A stretch of DNA of 31,323 nt, taken from a virus. The position numbers were made by a program, and so were the translations under genes. Position 1 is the first letter of the stretch. Each line of letters starts with the position of its first letter. The stretch covers positions 1-31,323 of IMG/VR virus record IMGVR_UViG_3300050821_005301; one strand, 5' to 3'. Below, in pieces: positions 5,359 to 12,761 of the stretch. The notes beneath the pieces were generated by a model, which saw nothing but the letters and a program-made list of their open reading frames with translations, was not told the origin of the DNA and searched no databases.

Positions 5359-5983
5359 GCTTGCGGCCGCCCTTGAGGCAATTGAGCGGCGCTATATCGA
5401 TGAAGATTGCGCGGTCGACCCGCTGTATTGGTTGCAGAATCATACAGCTACAGAGAATCCACATTATCTGAAGCAGGGGCTTGAGTTCAAGTCTCCTTTT
5501 CCGCGGAAGTCATATTTCATCCCGGTGTTTGAGGCTTTCACTTCGCACCGACGGCTTTTCATCCCGAAGACTCGGGAGATGCTGACGAGCTGGTGTGTAA
5601 TGGGATGGGCCACGCATATGGCGCAATGGCAGCGGGCCTTTTCGGTTGTCCAAGCACAGAGCGAAGATAAAGCCTTTGAACTCGTGGCTTATGCCTGCCA
5701 ACTGTATGATAATCAACCGGATTGGTTGAAGCGCAAGCATCCACTGAAGCAGCCATACTCGAAGCAGGAAATCGAGTGGGCCGGCGGTGGGCGCATCTTC
5801 GGACTGCCTAAGGGCGCGGATAAGCTCCGAATGCACCATCCAACCATCTACGTAATGGATGAGGCCGCTTTTTTGGATGAGGCGGAAGCATGCTACAATG
5901 TGGCGCATCCGGTCGCGCAGCAGATCATCGCGATCTCATCGGCCGGTCCAGGATGGTTTGGGGATCAGTGCCAGCGGTTCTAA
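5252..5983 (+). CDS. terL: Terminase large subunit, N-terminal ATPase half
   Basis: 243 residues from ATG 5252. A deviant Walker A lies near residues 104-114 (IPKTREMLTSW), Walker B at 198-205 (TIYVMDEA) and the coupling motif at 227-234 (AISSAGPG). This is the packaging motor ATPase. Family members normally continue into an RNase H-like nuclease for 450-600 residues in total. Here TAA at 5981-5983 ends the protein right after the ATPase core. The nuclease half is encoded separately at 7548-8510, with five small genes and a gene relic between. Either two polypeptides assemble or the RNA is processed; see findings. Confidence 0.85.
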   Translation: MSTSQTIQRPERLYGGFSKAEIRAQLPRLTSAQKVELAAALEAIERRYIDEDCAVDPLYWLQNHTATENPHYLKQGLEFKSPFPRKSYFIPVFEAFTSHRRLFIPKTREMLTSWCVMGWATHMAQWQRAFSVVQAQSEDKAFELVAYACQLYDNQPDWLKRKHPLKQPYSKQEIEWAGGGRIFGLPKGADKLRMHHPTIYVMDEAAFLDEAEACYNVAHPVAQQIIAISSAGPGWFGDQCQRF

Positions 5984-6058
5984 TGGTGCCAGCCAGCGGC
6001 GAAGAAAGCTAATCCGCGACTGAAGCGTGTTTTCAAAGCCTTTTATGGGGAGAAGTGA
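5984..6058 (+). pseudogene. Orphan FYGEK-ending reading frame behind terL-N stop
   Basis: In the same frame as the terminase ATPase half, directly after its TAA, codons read WCQPAA then KKANPRLKRVFKAFYGEK and TGA (6056-6058). No ATG, GTG or TTG start lies in this frame. A different frame opens at ATG 5983 (TAATG overlap with terL-N; MVPASGEES then TAA), and a one-base shift would join it to the FYGEK frame. So this is a stop-readthrough tail of the ATPase half, a frameshifted mini-gene, or a sequence error. The match to the other FYGE(K/R) endings is clear. Confidence 0.55.
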
Positions 6059-6282
6059 TGGAGTGCTTGGCGTTTGCATTGTGGTTTGTTACGGGATATT
6101 TTCTTGGTAGAGCATCGCGTTCTTCGCGGCAATCTCAGCGACAGCCCATCCAGAAAATGCCCATGTCTCCATTTATGGACGGGTTGATAAATGGAATGGG
6201 AAGCGCCGGAGCTAAAGTCGCTCAAGCGTCCTCGCAATGGCAGAATGAAAGTTTCTTCAAAGACTTCGCGAGGTGGCCATAA
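6058..6282 (+). CDS. Small single-pass membrane-anchored protein
   Basis: 74 residues from ATG 6058, behind GGGGAGAAG, which is also the codons for the preceding G-E-K. Residues 3-18 (CLAFALWFVTGYFLGR) form one hydrophobic helix followed by a basic stretch (RASRSSRQSQRQ) and a polar tail. It lacks the FYGE(K/R) ending. It lies inside the interval splitting the terminase. No family recognised. Confidence 0.6.
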   Translation: MECLAFALWFVTGYFLGRASRSSRQSQRQPIQKMPMSPFMDGLINGMGSAGAKVAQASSQWQNESFFKDFARWP

Positions 6283-6714
6283 ATGTCGCCAATACTTCCG
6301 AAGGAATCGAGCTTTTACGGAAAAGCTAAAGGGCTAGCGAACCAAGCGGCGGAATGGCTGGCAACTGTTGGTCAGACTCCCGAGCAGAAAGCCGCACACC
6401 AGGCGCAACTCGCCGCCGGGGCGCAAGCGGCAGCGGACAACAATGCGGCTCTGGGCGATCTCGCGCAGTATAACACTGGAATCGTGAGCCGGTTCGGGAA
6501 TAGCGGGGCCGCGCCGCAGGCGAGTCCGACGCCAGCGCCTTCTTATGGCCGTGGTACGGCAAGAGTTCCAGGGGAGCGCGGGAAGCCACAGCGGGCGATC
6601 GTGCATGGCGCGGAGGGTATTGTGCGCGGGCCGGTGGCGGCCCGGAGCACATCAGCCATTGCCAAGGCGAATGCTCATCCGAAGAAAGGGAAGCTATTCT
6701 ATGGCGAGCGCTGA
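6283..6714 (+). CDS. FYGER-tagged Ala/Gln-rich protein
   Basis: 143 residues from ATG 6283, immediately after the upstream TAA. The N-terminus carries a related motif (KESSFYGKAKG, residues 7-17). An Ala/Gln-rich helical part follows (AAHQAQLAAGAQAAADN), then a Pro/Gly/Ser-rich linker. It ends A-K-A-N-A-H-P-K-K-G-K-L-F-Y-G-E-R. The ending parallels the orphan tail at 5984-6058 (K-K-A-N-P-R). Low complexity suggests a flexible virion or assembly protein; function unknown. Confidence 0.7.
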   Translation: MSPILPKESSFYGKAKGLANQAAEWLATVGQTPEQKAAHQAQLAAGAQAAADNNAALGDLAQYNTGIVSRFGNSGAAPQASPTPAPSYGRGTARVPGERGKPQRAIVHGAEGIVRGPVAARSTSAIAKANAHPKKGKLFYGER

Positions 6715-6916
6715 CGTTTATACTAAGCTGAAGAATAAGGCCGTTCAAGCGCCAGCAGATGGCCCGAGCGGTGGTCAAGGGTTGGTCCTGAATTGGCAGG
6801 TTCCCCCGCCCGGACCGAACACTCCGGCGGACAATTCCATGCAGATTCAGGATTTGAGCCAGCAACAGCCGAAGCCAGCGCCAAAGAAGCCCAAGCCATT
6901 CTACGGTGAGAAGTGA
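6701..6916 (+). CDS. FYGEK-tagged 71-residue protein
   Basis: Starts at ATG 6701, inside the FYGER codons of the previous gene (14-base overlap). The N-terminal half begins MASADVYTKLKNKAVQAP. The C-terminal half is Pro/Gln-rich, ending KPAPKKPKPFYGEK. The product looks mostly disordered with a basic proline linker before the tag. No family recognised. Confidence 0.68.
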   Translation: MASADVYTKLKNKAVQAPADGPSGGQGLVLNWQVPPPGPNTPADNSMQIQDLSQQQPKPAPKKPKPFYGEK

Positions 6917-7401
6917 GCTTCAGAGATCAGCAGCAACATCATCACAAGCTCCGCGGCATGCAACAAGCCCTCCGCTCCGAAAAGACGCCAGGGCATTTGA
7001 AACCTCACATCCGAAAGGCAATCGAATCCATGAAAAGCGTAAAAGGTCAGCCGATTACGGGAGCCGCAAGCGAAATGAAGCCGGCGCGGCGAAGCATATT
7101 CAATGGGCCGGAGACCCGGCAGGCCGAAAATCAGATTGCCGCTCCGCCGCAGCCTTTCCAGCAGCCAAACTCCGCCGCGAATGCTCCGGCGCCGGCTGGC
7201 CCAATTCCGAATGCTGGCAACTTCGGAATGAAAGGCGGATCTTCGCCTATGACCTCAACCAATCCAACGGGGAACGGAATCCCGGGCCACAATGACAAAG
7301 TGGTTGGCGGCCGGCTAGGGACTTCGCATCCGAAGCGCATCGGCAATCCGCACAATCAGCCCCAGGCGCGAAAGCGCAGCTCATTCTACGGCGAGAGGTG
7401 A
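6913..7401 (+). CDS. FYGER-tagged 162-residue protein
   Basis: Starts at GTG 6913, overlapping the upstream TGA as GTGA, behind GGTGAGAA (the G-E-K codons). Residues 1-45 are helical and basic (QQQHHHKLRGMQQALRSEK; HIRKAIESMK). The middle is Pro/Ala/Asn/Gly-rich and the end is QARKRSSFYGER. Longest of the tagged set. The globular N-terminus with a flexible linker and terminal tag suggests a scaffold or recruitment role, which is inference. Confidence 0.7.
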   Translation: MSFRDQQQHHHKLRGMQQALRSEKTPGHLKPHIRKAIESMKSVKGQPITGAASEMKPARRSIFNGPETRQAENQIAAPPQPFQQPNSAANAPAPAGPIPNAGNFGMKGGSSPMTSTNPTGNGIPGHNDKVVGGRLGTSHPKRIGNPHNQPQARKRSSFYGER

Positions 7402-7404
7402 GAA

Positions 7405-7551
7405 ATGAGAGGTAATCCCTTACACCTGATTCTGATAGTCTTGGCGCTCCTGCTCTTAGCGCTCGCCGCGATCCCGAGCGCGGTTGGTTCGCCTAAAATC
7501 AACTTCGGCTGGGCTGGCATGTTCTGCCTGGCGCTCGCCTATTTGTTCTGA
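7405..7551 (+). CDS. 48-residue two-helix membrane protein
   Basis: Starts at ATG 7405 behind AGAGGTGAGAA. Two hydrophobic stretches, LHLILIVLALLLLALAAI (residues 6-23) and the C-terminal MFCLALAYLF, flank an Asn-Phe-Gly-Trp-Ala-Gly turn. The layout matches a very common class of about 45-50 residue hairpin membrane proteins in phages and bacteria. Its TGA (7549-7551) overlaps a CTG that appears to be the start of the terminase nuclease half. Confidence 0.68.
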   Translation: MRGNPLHLILIVLALLLLALAAIPSAVGSPKINFGWAGMFCLALAYLF

Positions 7552-8510
7552 TAGAGCATCCCGGCATTGAGCAGTGGGAGAATGCCTCGGGCATTCACAT
7601 TCTCCGGCTGCACTATACAGCCGATCCGGAGAAAACTCCGGAGTGGGCCGCCGCGCAAAAAGCGGGCATGACGGACAAGGCCCTTGCCGAGCAAGAATAT
7701 GAGATCAAGTTCGACGCGAAATTGGGAACGCTACTCTATCAAATGGACGATTCGGCTACCCTTGAACCGTCATTCCCAATCCCGCACGATTGGACGCGCT
7801 ACATGGCTTTGGACCCGCATCCTCGAGTGCCTCACGCATTTCTTTGGGCTGCGGTAGATCCATGGGGCGATGCTTATATTTATCGGGAACTGTGGATGTC
7901 GAAGATTTATGGCAAGCCCGGGAACGTGCCAGAGGACGATTACCGTTTCCGGATCAAAGAATACATCGAGACGGTCCAATGGCTGGAATCAGCGGCCAAT
8001 AAGGACAATGGCGGGAAGAAAGAGAAGATCCATCTGCGCGTGATCGATTATGCGGCGCGTGCTTTCCGCGACACTACGGACTCCGAAGATCAACGGAACC
8101 TGCAGGAGCGGTATGAGGACTGGAGTCGCCAGCCAATCTATGGGCAGCCGCCAATGTCCTACCCGCTGAGCTTCGCGGATTGCATCAAAGACCGAGAGGC
8201 CGGCGCTGAAGTGGTCAACGACTGGCTGAAGCCGCGGCAGGTTGAAACCTCGAATGGCTGGAAATACAAGTCCAAGCTGCATATCTTCCGGGATGCGTGT
8301 CCGGAGTTGCTATTGCAGTTGCGGACGAATCGATTCGGGACGCTTTCACCGGCAATGGCTGAGAAAATGGACCCTCAATCGAAGGCGCTGCAGAAGCGCA
8401 ATCACTTGACGGACTGTTTGAAGTATCTTTGCATGGAAGGCTTGCGATTCGTGCCGCCGGTTGGACCGCCGAGCACTTGGAAGCCTATTACGAAGGGAGT
8501 GGCCTACTGA
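7548..8510 (+). CDS. terL: Terminase large subunit, C-terminal nuclease half
   Basis: 320 codons if started at CTG 7548. The frame opens after TAA 7494-7496 and has no ATG, GTG or TTG before ATG 7668. Family-typical sequence (WENASGIHILRLHYTADPEK) begins upstream of that ATG, so a 7668 start would remove conserved residues. RNase H-like acidic residues are D89 (YMALDPH), D167 (LRVIDYAA) and D289 (NHLTDCLKYL), counted from CTG. This domain cuts concatemer DNA at initiation and termination of packaging. CTG lies in a CTGA overlap with the upstream gene, suggesting reinitiation after termination. RNA splicing from 5983 is an alternative. Confidence 0.82.
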   Translation: MIEHPGIEQWENASGIHILRLHYTADPEKTPEWAAAQKAGMTDKALAEQEYEIKFDAKLGTLLYQMDDSATLEPSFPIPHDWTRYMALDPHPRVPHAFLWAAVDPWGDAYIYRELWMSKIYGKPGNVPEDDYRFRIKEYIETVQWLESAANKDNGGKKEKIHLRVIDYAARAFRDTTDSEDQRNLQERYEDWSRQPIYGQPPMSYPLSFADCIKDREAGAEVVNDWLKPRQVETSNGWKYKSKLHIFRDACPELLLQLRTNRFGTLSPAMAEKMDPQSKALQKRNHLTDCLKYLCMEGLRFVPPVGPPSTWKPITKGVAY

Positions 8511-8869
8511 TGAACTGGCGAAGGCTGTATGAGATCACGAAGAAGCATTGCGAAGAACTGGAGCGCGAGGTTGTCGCTGCGGTTCATTCGGCGGAAGTGA
8601 AAATCAGAGGCGGAGTTCCGGTTGACCATCCTTCGCATTGCGGGCAATTCGGTATTCTCGCTGGTATGACTGAAGGTAGTCGCTGTCTCGAAGATCCCCC
8701 AACAGTCTCAGATCATCCCCAAGTAACCAGCGAACCGGATGATCTTCAAAAAGACCTCGCGGCTCTGGCCGAAATGAGGCATCCAGGGCCCGGCGAGCCA
8801 TGTTGCGAAAATGGCATCTTTGGAGATTCGCATCTCTGTATGAAAACAGCCTCCATCAGAATCCGGTGA
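8510..8869 (+). CDS. 119-residue protein between terminase and portal
   Basis: Starts at ATG 8510, overlapping the terminase TGA (TGATG). The N-terminal helix (RRLYEITKKHCEELEREVV) is amphipathic and coiled-coil-like. The C-terminal region has several Cys and His residues (CCENGIFGDSHLC) that could bind metal. A long 3' overlap exists with an upstream start option of the portal. No family recognised; position suggests a head assembly accessory. Confidence 0.58.
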   Translation: MNWRRLYEITKKHCEELEREVVAAVHSAEVKIRGGVPVDHPSHCGQFGILAGMTEGSRCLEDPPTVSDHPQVTSEPDDLQKDLAALAEMRHPGPGEPCCENGIFGDSHLCMKTASIRIR

Positions 8870-11004
8870 TTGACACTCCCCTAGCCGATATCATAGACCG
8901 CCGCAACGAATCCCGCCGCTACTACCAACTGAACTATTGGGATGAATTCGTCGATGCCTACATGGCGATCAAATGCCGTACGAAGCAGATTACGAAGCAG
9001 GATCGCAAGGGCAATGAAATTGAGGATCTGACTCGGACGAATGTAGCCATGCCGGAGATGTCGCTGATCCGGCGGCGCAAGGTGGCCAGGTTGACAGCGC
9101 AGCCGCCTAAAATCAATTACACATCGAGCGGGCAAGTTGACCCGATGATTGCCGAGAAGCTGACATCGCTCGCTTATATGCAGTTTGACCGATCGGACGA
9201 AGCGAAAGAGCATCGCCGAGTCGTCGATTCGGCAATGATCTTCGGGCGCGGCATCTCGAAGGTCTTCTATGACACGATTGAAGTGGAACGTCTCCTCCGC
9301 CGGGATTTGCTGACCTTCCGAGATCGGCGCAAGGCCATGGAAAGCCAAGGCGCGGACCCGGAAGAGATTGAAAATGCTGTTCAGGCGAATGGCGAGCAGT
9401 ATTCCGACGCCGAAATTACCGAAATGATCGCCAAATCTGGCCCAGAGCTAAAAGGTAAGTTCAAAACCACTCAGTATGAGGGTCCAGTTGTCCGGGTCTG
9501 TTTTATTGGCGATGTCTTCGATGAGCCCGGAGCGCGAACACTGAACGAATCGGGTTGGATCGTCGAAAACTACTTTGAGAATGAGTTATTTCTCAAAAAG
9601 ATGATGGCTAAGACCTATTGCGATCCGGAAACCGGGGAGGAATTGCCGGTATTCGATCCGAAGGAATGCCAAGGGCTTATGGAAATGGGCTCCTGGAATC
9701 CTAACCAAGGGACACAGCAGCCCTATGACCTCCGGACCCGGCTGCGCACCACGGGACTAGCGCAGACCTTACCACTCTTTCCGACTCGCCTTCTGCCTGG
9801 GAAGCGCTTCGACATCATCGAATGTCATGAGCGCGACAAGGAAGGCCAGATGTGGATTACCTGGATCGGGAATGAGAAATTCACGCTCGGCAGAATGCCT
9901 TATCAATGGAATTTCTATGGGAAGTCCTGCTATACGGAGTTTGTTCCGCAGCCTGATCCTATTGGAGCCGTGGGAGATTCCCAGATCCGGCTCTTGAAGG
10001 GCTCTTGGGCGCTCCACAATGCCGCCGCGGGCAGCCGGCGCGACCTCGTGAATCAAATCCTGCGGCCGGTCATTCCAGTAGGCAATACCGAGGACGTCCC
10101 AGAAGAGGTTTTCGAGCGCTCGCTCTATCGCGTGGTGGTGGTAAGAAATCCGGCTACATTTCGGCCGATGAATGACAATGGCGCCGCCGCCGGGGCAATA
10201 GAGGCAGCCAACAACGAGGAGGCCCAATGTCTGCGCATGATCGGAATGGCAGAGCCGAGCCTGAACAACGTGGACACTGGCACGGAGGCCAACCCGCAAG
10301 CAGGCCGAACTGCAACTACTGCGGTTCTAGCAGCAAAATCTGCCGATGCTTTGACGAACGACGAGATAAACCAGCTGGAGGTCTATTTCAAGGAATTGGG
10401 AGAGAAAAAGCTCTGGATGAATCAGCAGAGCCGGGAGCGCGGGCAACCTTGGTCGATCGATCCAAAGTACATTAAGACTCAAGGGCTCAGCCAACGCTAT
10501 GGCCGCACAGCAGCAATCCAGCTTGACCCAATGGAGATCCAAGAGGACTTCCAAGTGGAGCCCGAGGCTGGTTCAATGCTTGCCGTAGATGATGACATTC
10601 ACCGGCAAGCCGGGATGCAGGCCTATCAAATGGCAATGTCAGACCCGCAGAATTGGGATACCAATTATGTGGCGTCAACGGTGGCGAAAAGCATCCGCGG
10701 CATTGATGCAGAGAAGGCGGTTCCTCCTCCTAAGCCTCCGCCTCCTCCGCCACCACCGAAGGTTTCCGTTTCTATTGCTGTTAAGTTTGAGACTCTTCCT
10801 CCGGATGTACAGCAGCAATTCCTGCAAGAGATCGGAATGCAGCCAAGCCAAGACCTCCAAGTACAGAGCACGCTGGACGGAATTGAGCGCCTCGGGAAAG
10901 CAGCAAATGCCGCCCATGACATGCTCCAAGATCCAAGCCAAGAAGGAGTCATGGATTCAGGCGAGCCGGAGACATCAATGACTAAGGGAGTCAATGGAGG
11001 CTGA
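8866..11004 (+). CDS. Portal protein
   Basis: 712 residues from GTG 8866, in a GTGA overlap with the previous stop; ATG 8800 in frame would add 22 poorly supported residues. The body fits large podovirus-type portals: an N-terminal region with R-R-K-V-A-R-L-T-A-Q-P-P, alpha-helical stem and wing regions, and W-A-L-H-N-A-A-A-G-S-R-R. Near residue 615 lies a run of prolines (EKAVPPPKPPPPPPPPK), then K-F-E-T-L-P-P-D-V-Q-Q-Q-F-L, a C-terminal pattern recalled from related phage portals. The portal dodecamer is the DNA channel and docking ring for the terminase and tail adaptors. Position after terL is classic. Confidence 0.82.
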   Translation: MIDTPLADIIDRRNESRRYYQLNYWDEFVDAYMAIKCRTKQITKQDRKGNEIEDLTRTNVAMPEMSLIRRRKVARLTAQPPKINYTSSGQVDPMIAEKLTSLAYMQFDRSDEAKEHRRVVDSAMIFGRGISKVFYDTIEVERLLRRDLLTFRDRRKAMESQGADPEEIENAVQANGEQYSDAEITEMIAKSGPELKGKFKTTQYEGPVVRVCFIGDVFDEPGARTLNESGWIVENYFENELFLKKMMAKTYCDPETGEELPVFDPKECQGLMEMGSWNPNQGTQQPYDLRTRLRTTGLAQTLPLFPTRLLPGKRFDIIECHERDKEGQMWITWIGNEKFTLGRMPYQWNFYGKSCYTEFVPQPDPIGAVGDSQIRLLKGSWALHNAAAGSRRDLVNQILRPVIPVGNTEDVPEEVFERSLYRVVVVRNPATFRPMNDNGAAAGAIEAANNEEAQCLRMIGMAEPSLNNVDTGTEANPQAGRTATTAVLAAKSADALTNDEINQLEVYFKELGEKKLWMNQQSRERGQPWSIDPKYIKTQGLSQRYGRTAAIQLDPMEIQEDFQVEPEAGSMLAVDDDIHRQAGMQAYQMAMSDPQNWDTNYVASTVAKSIRGIDAEKAVPPPKPPPPPPPPKVSVSIAVKFETLPPDVQQQFLQEIGMQPSQDLQVQSTLDGIERLGKAANAAHDMLQDPSQEGVMDSGEPETSMTKGVNGG

Positions 11005-11254
11005 GCCTGTGACGCTCCAAGAGGCTGCGGCGCTTCTAACGGCCATAAATAGCTATGATTGCCGCAATGCGCTACAGGCATTCTTTCGGAATGCTTACGT
11101 GCGGAAGCTCGACGAATGCCAGCAGCACATTATCAAAGACCCGCCGGAGGTTAACCAGTCAATTCAGGCCGGCGCGGCCGCAGAAGTCTACCGTTGCGGA
11201 TTTAGTGATCTAGTGAAGTTTTGCGACACTCAACTTAAAAGGGCGAAGGCATGA
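10994..11254 (+). CDS. 86-residue helical protein
   Basis: Starts at ATG 10994, overlapping the portal end by 11 bases. Mostly helical: V-T-L-Q-E-A-A-A-L-L-T-A-I-N near the N-terminus, R-N-A-Y-V-R-K-L-D-E-C-Q in the middle, and a basic C-terminus Q-L-K-R-A-K-A. Four cysteines are spread through it. No family recognised. Its stop overlaps the next gene's ATG (ATGA). Confidence 0.62.
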   Translation: MEAEPVTLQEAAALLTAINSYDCRNALQAFFRNAYVRKLDECQQHIIKDPPEVNQSIQAGAAAEVYRCGFSDLVKFCDTQLKRAKA

Positions 11255-11679
11255 AAAGAATTATCTTTGGATTTATCTTGCTGATTACCGGAATGGCTTA
11301 TGGGCAATCGCTGGTTCTTGCGGACGGTCGCGCCATTCAGAAGGGATGGGCAGCGCTCACTGCCGGCGGAACGGCTTGTGCCTCGGGCTCTGCTGTAACC
11401 ACTTCGCAAACCGTTGGATTCGACGTGAGCGCGGGGATCCCGAAGAACCATACGATTCAGCTCGTGGTGACTGGAGGGCCAGCAACCTGCACGGCGCAAC
11501 TATGCGGTTCGATCGATGGCGGCACGACATGGGGAAGCCTATCGGGGGATCAGACTTGCACATCCTCGGTCATGTTTCATGTTGATGCGCGTCCGGCACT
11601 GATGGTTAAGGTTTCTCTTTCAGCGCTGACTGGCGGAACTTCTCCAACAGTAATGCCGATCTATGTGGGTGGAAGGTGA
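11251..11679 (+). CDS. Exported beta-sandwich-like protein
   Basis: 142 residues. A typical Sec signal is present: MKRI, a hydrophobic core to about residue 17, and a probable cut after M-A-Y-G-Q. The rest has paired strands and paired cysteines (ATCTAQLCGS and DQTCTSS) plus a G-G-T-T-W-G-S-L-S-G-D motif. The repeated V-V-T-G-G-P style resembles decoration or fibre-like phage proteins. A phage structural protein with a Sec signal is unusual. It may instead act at the cell surface. Function unknown. Confidence 0.68.
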   Translation: MKRIIFGFILLITGMAYGQSLVLADGRAIQKGWAALTAGGTACASGSAVTTSQTVGFDVSAGIPKNHTIQLVVTGGPATCTAQLCGSIDGGTTWGSLSGDQTCTSSVMFHVDARPALMVKVSLSALTGGTSPTVMPIYVGGR

Positions 11680-12761
11680 AAACGTTACAAACGTTACTCG
11701 CTTTCTTACTTATTTGCGCTTTCGGAATAGCGCAAACCACCTGCGTCAACTGCGCTGGTAGCGGAGCTGGAACAGGCTCATGCACCAATAAGGCCGTGAC
11801 GGCAGTTAACGGCGGGGCTCCTACATGCTCAACGATAACATCTGCCTTTGTGGATACCAGCGTTGCTCTTACGGGCACGGATATTAATACCTCGAATCAG
11901 GTCACGGCTACTCATTTGGCCGCTGCATTGCCGGTCGCGCAGGGAGGGACCGGAGTTACCGCATCACAAGGCAATGGAACTAAAAATCAGCTTTCGACTG
12001 GGACAACAACGACGAATGATTGTGTCAAGTTCGATGCCAATGGAAATACGATTGATGCCGGAGCGCCATGCGGAGGAACCGGGGGGCAAGTCTTTCCTTC
12101 GTTCACAATTCCCACAGTGAGTGCAACGTTCACCGTGCTAACAGGTGCAGGGCTCACAATCACTGATACGACTTATGGTTCTGGAATCGTAGTGGCCAAT
12201 AATGGAACTGATCTTTTCGGTGCATGGGCTCCAATTCCGACCGCACCCTACACGATTGAAGCCGGGATGAGTTGCAGCACGAATGCAACAAATGGAACGA
12301 ATACCGGGGCTCAATATGGTTTCGGAGTTCGTCAAAGCTCTGCAACGAAACAGGATGTTGGAGAGATCATAACCTTCTCTCCAACAAATGGTTCGATCAC
12401 GACAGGGATTCAATATAGGACCTGCAACTTTACCAATGATGCGGATACAACCGGATCATGCGGAAATTCAGCCAATACTGCAACCGGCAACATGACATTT
12501 TTCCGGACCACGGACGATGGCGCTGCAGGAGCGACTAGCCGTAAGCGGTGGTGGTCGAATAATGGCCGGGTGTGGACCGCCGGAGATGCCGGGGAAGATC
12601 CAACGGTGATTGTTGCAAATCAATTTGGATTCGCTTTCGGAGATAGTCCCAATGCCACGACATGGACTTGTGCGATCCTACACGTTAAAACTTGGTGCGC
12701 TTCGGGATGCACGGTGACATGCGCCGGGGCCGCTTGTGTTCAGCCGCAGGTGATGCCATGA
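11676..12761 (+). CDS. Exported fibre-like protein
   Basis: 361 residues from GTG 11676 in a GTGA overlap. Residues 1-20 form a signal peptide (LQTLLAFLLICAFGIAQ). Near residues 83-95 is A-L-P-V-A-Q-G-G-T-G-V-T-A-S, the well-known phage tail-fibre linker (V-A-Q-G-G-T-G). The C-terminal about 220 residues look like one beta-rich receptor-binding-type domain, ending in a Cys-rich tail (CASGCTVTCAGAACV). Fibre-like design with a signal peptide is odd; it may be a secreted relative of a fibre. Confidence 0.7.
   Translation: MKTLQTLLAFLLICAFGIAQTTCVNCAGSGAGTGSCTNKAVTAVNGGAPTCSTITSAFVDTSVALTGTDINTSNQVTATHLAAALPVAQGGTGVTASQGNGTKNQLSTGTTTTNDCVKFDANGNTIDAGAPCGGTGGQVFPSFTIPTVSATFTVLTGAGLTITDTTYGSGIVVANNGTDLFGAWAPIPTAPYTIEAGMSCSTNATNGTNTGAQYGFGVRQSSATKQDVGEIITFSPTNGSITTGIQYRTCNFTNDADTTGSCGNSANTATGNMTFFRTTDDGAAGATSRKRWWSNNGRVWTAGDAGEDPTVIVANQFGFAFGDSPNATTWTCAILHVKTWCASGCTVTCAGAACVQPQVMP

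Noticed and set aside
5984-7547. Group I intron or intein interrupting terL
   Set aside because: No homing endonuclease is recognised, the interval carries ordinary phage-like genes, and stops exclude an intein. I could not identify intron core elements by eye. Splicing is not disproved and remains a test in the findings.
8800-8865. Upstream ATG start for the portal
   Set aside because: The added residues look like the other frame's shadow. The GTGA overlap at 8866 fits the pattern of neighbouring genes. It remains possible.
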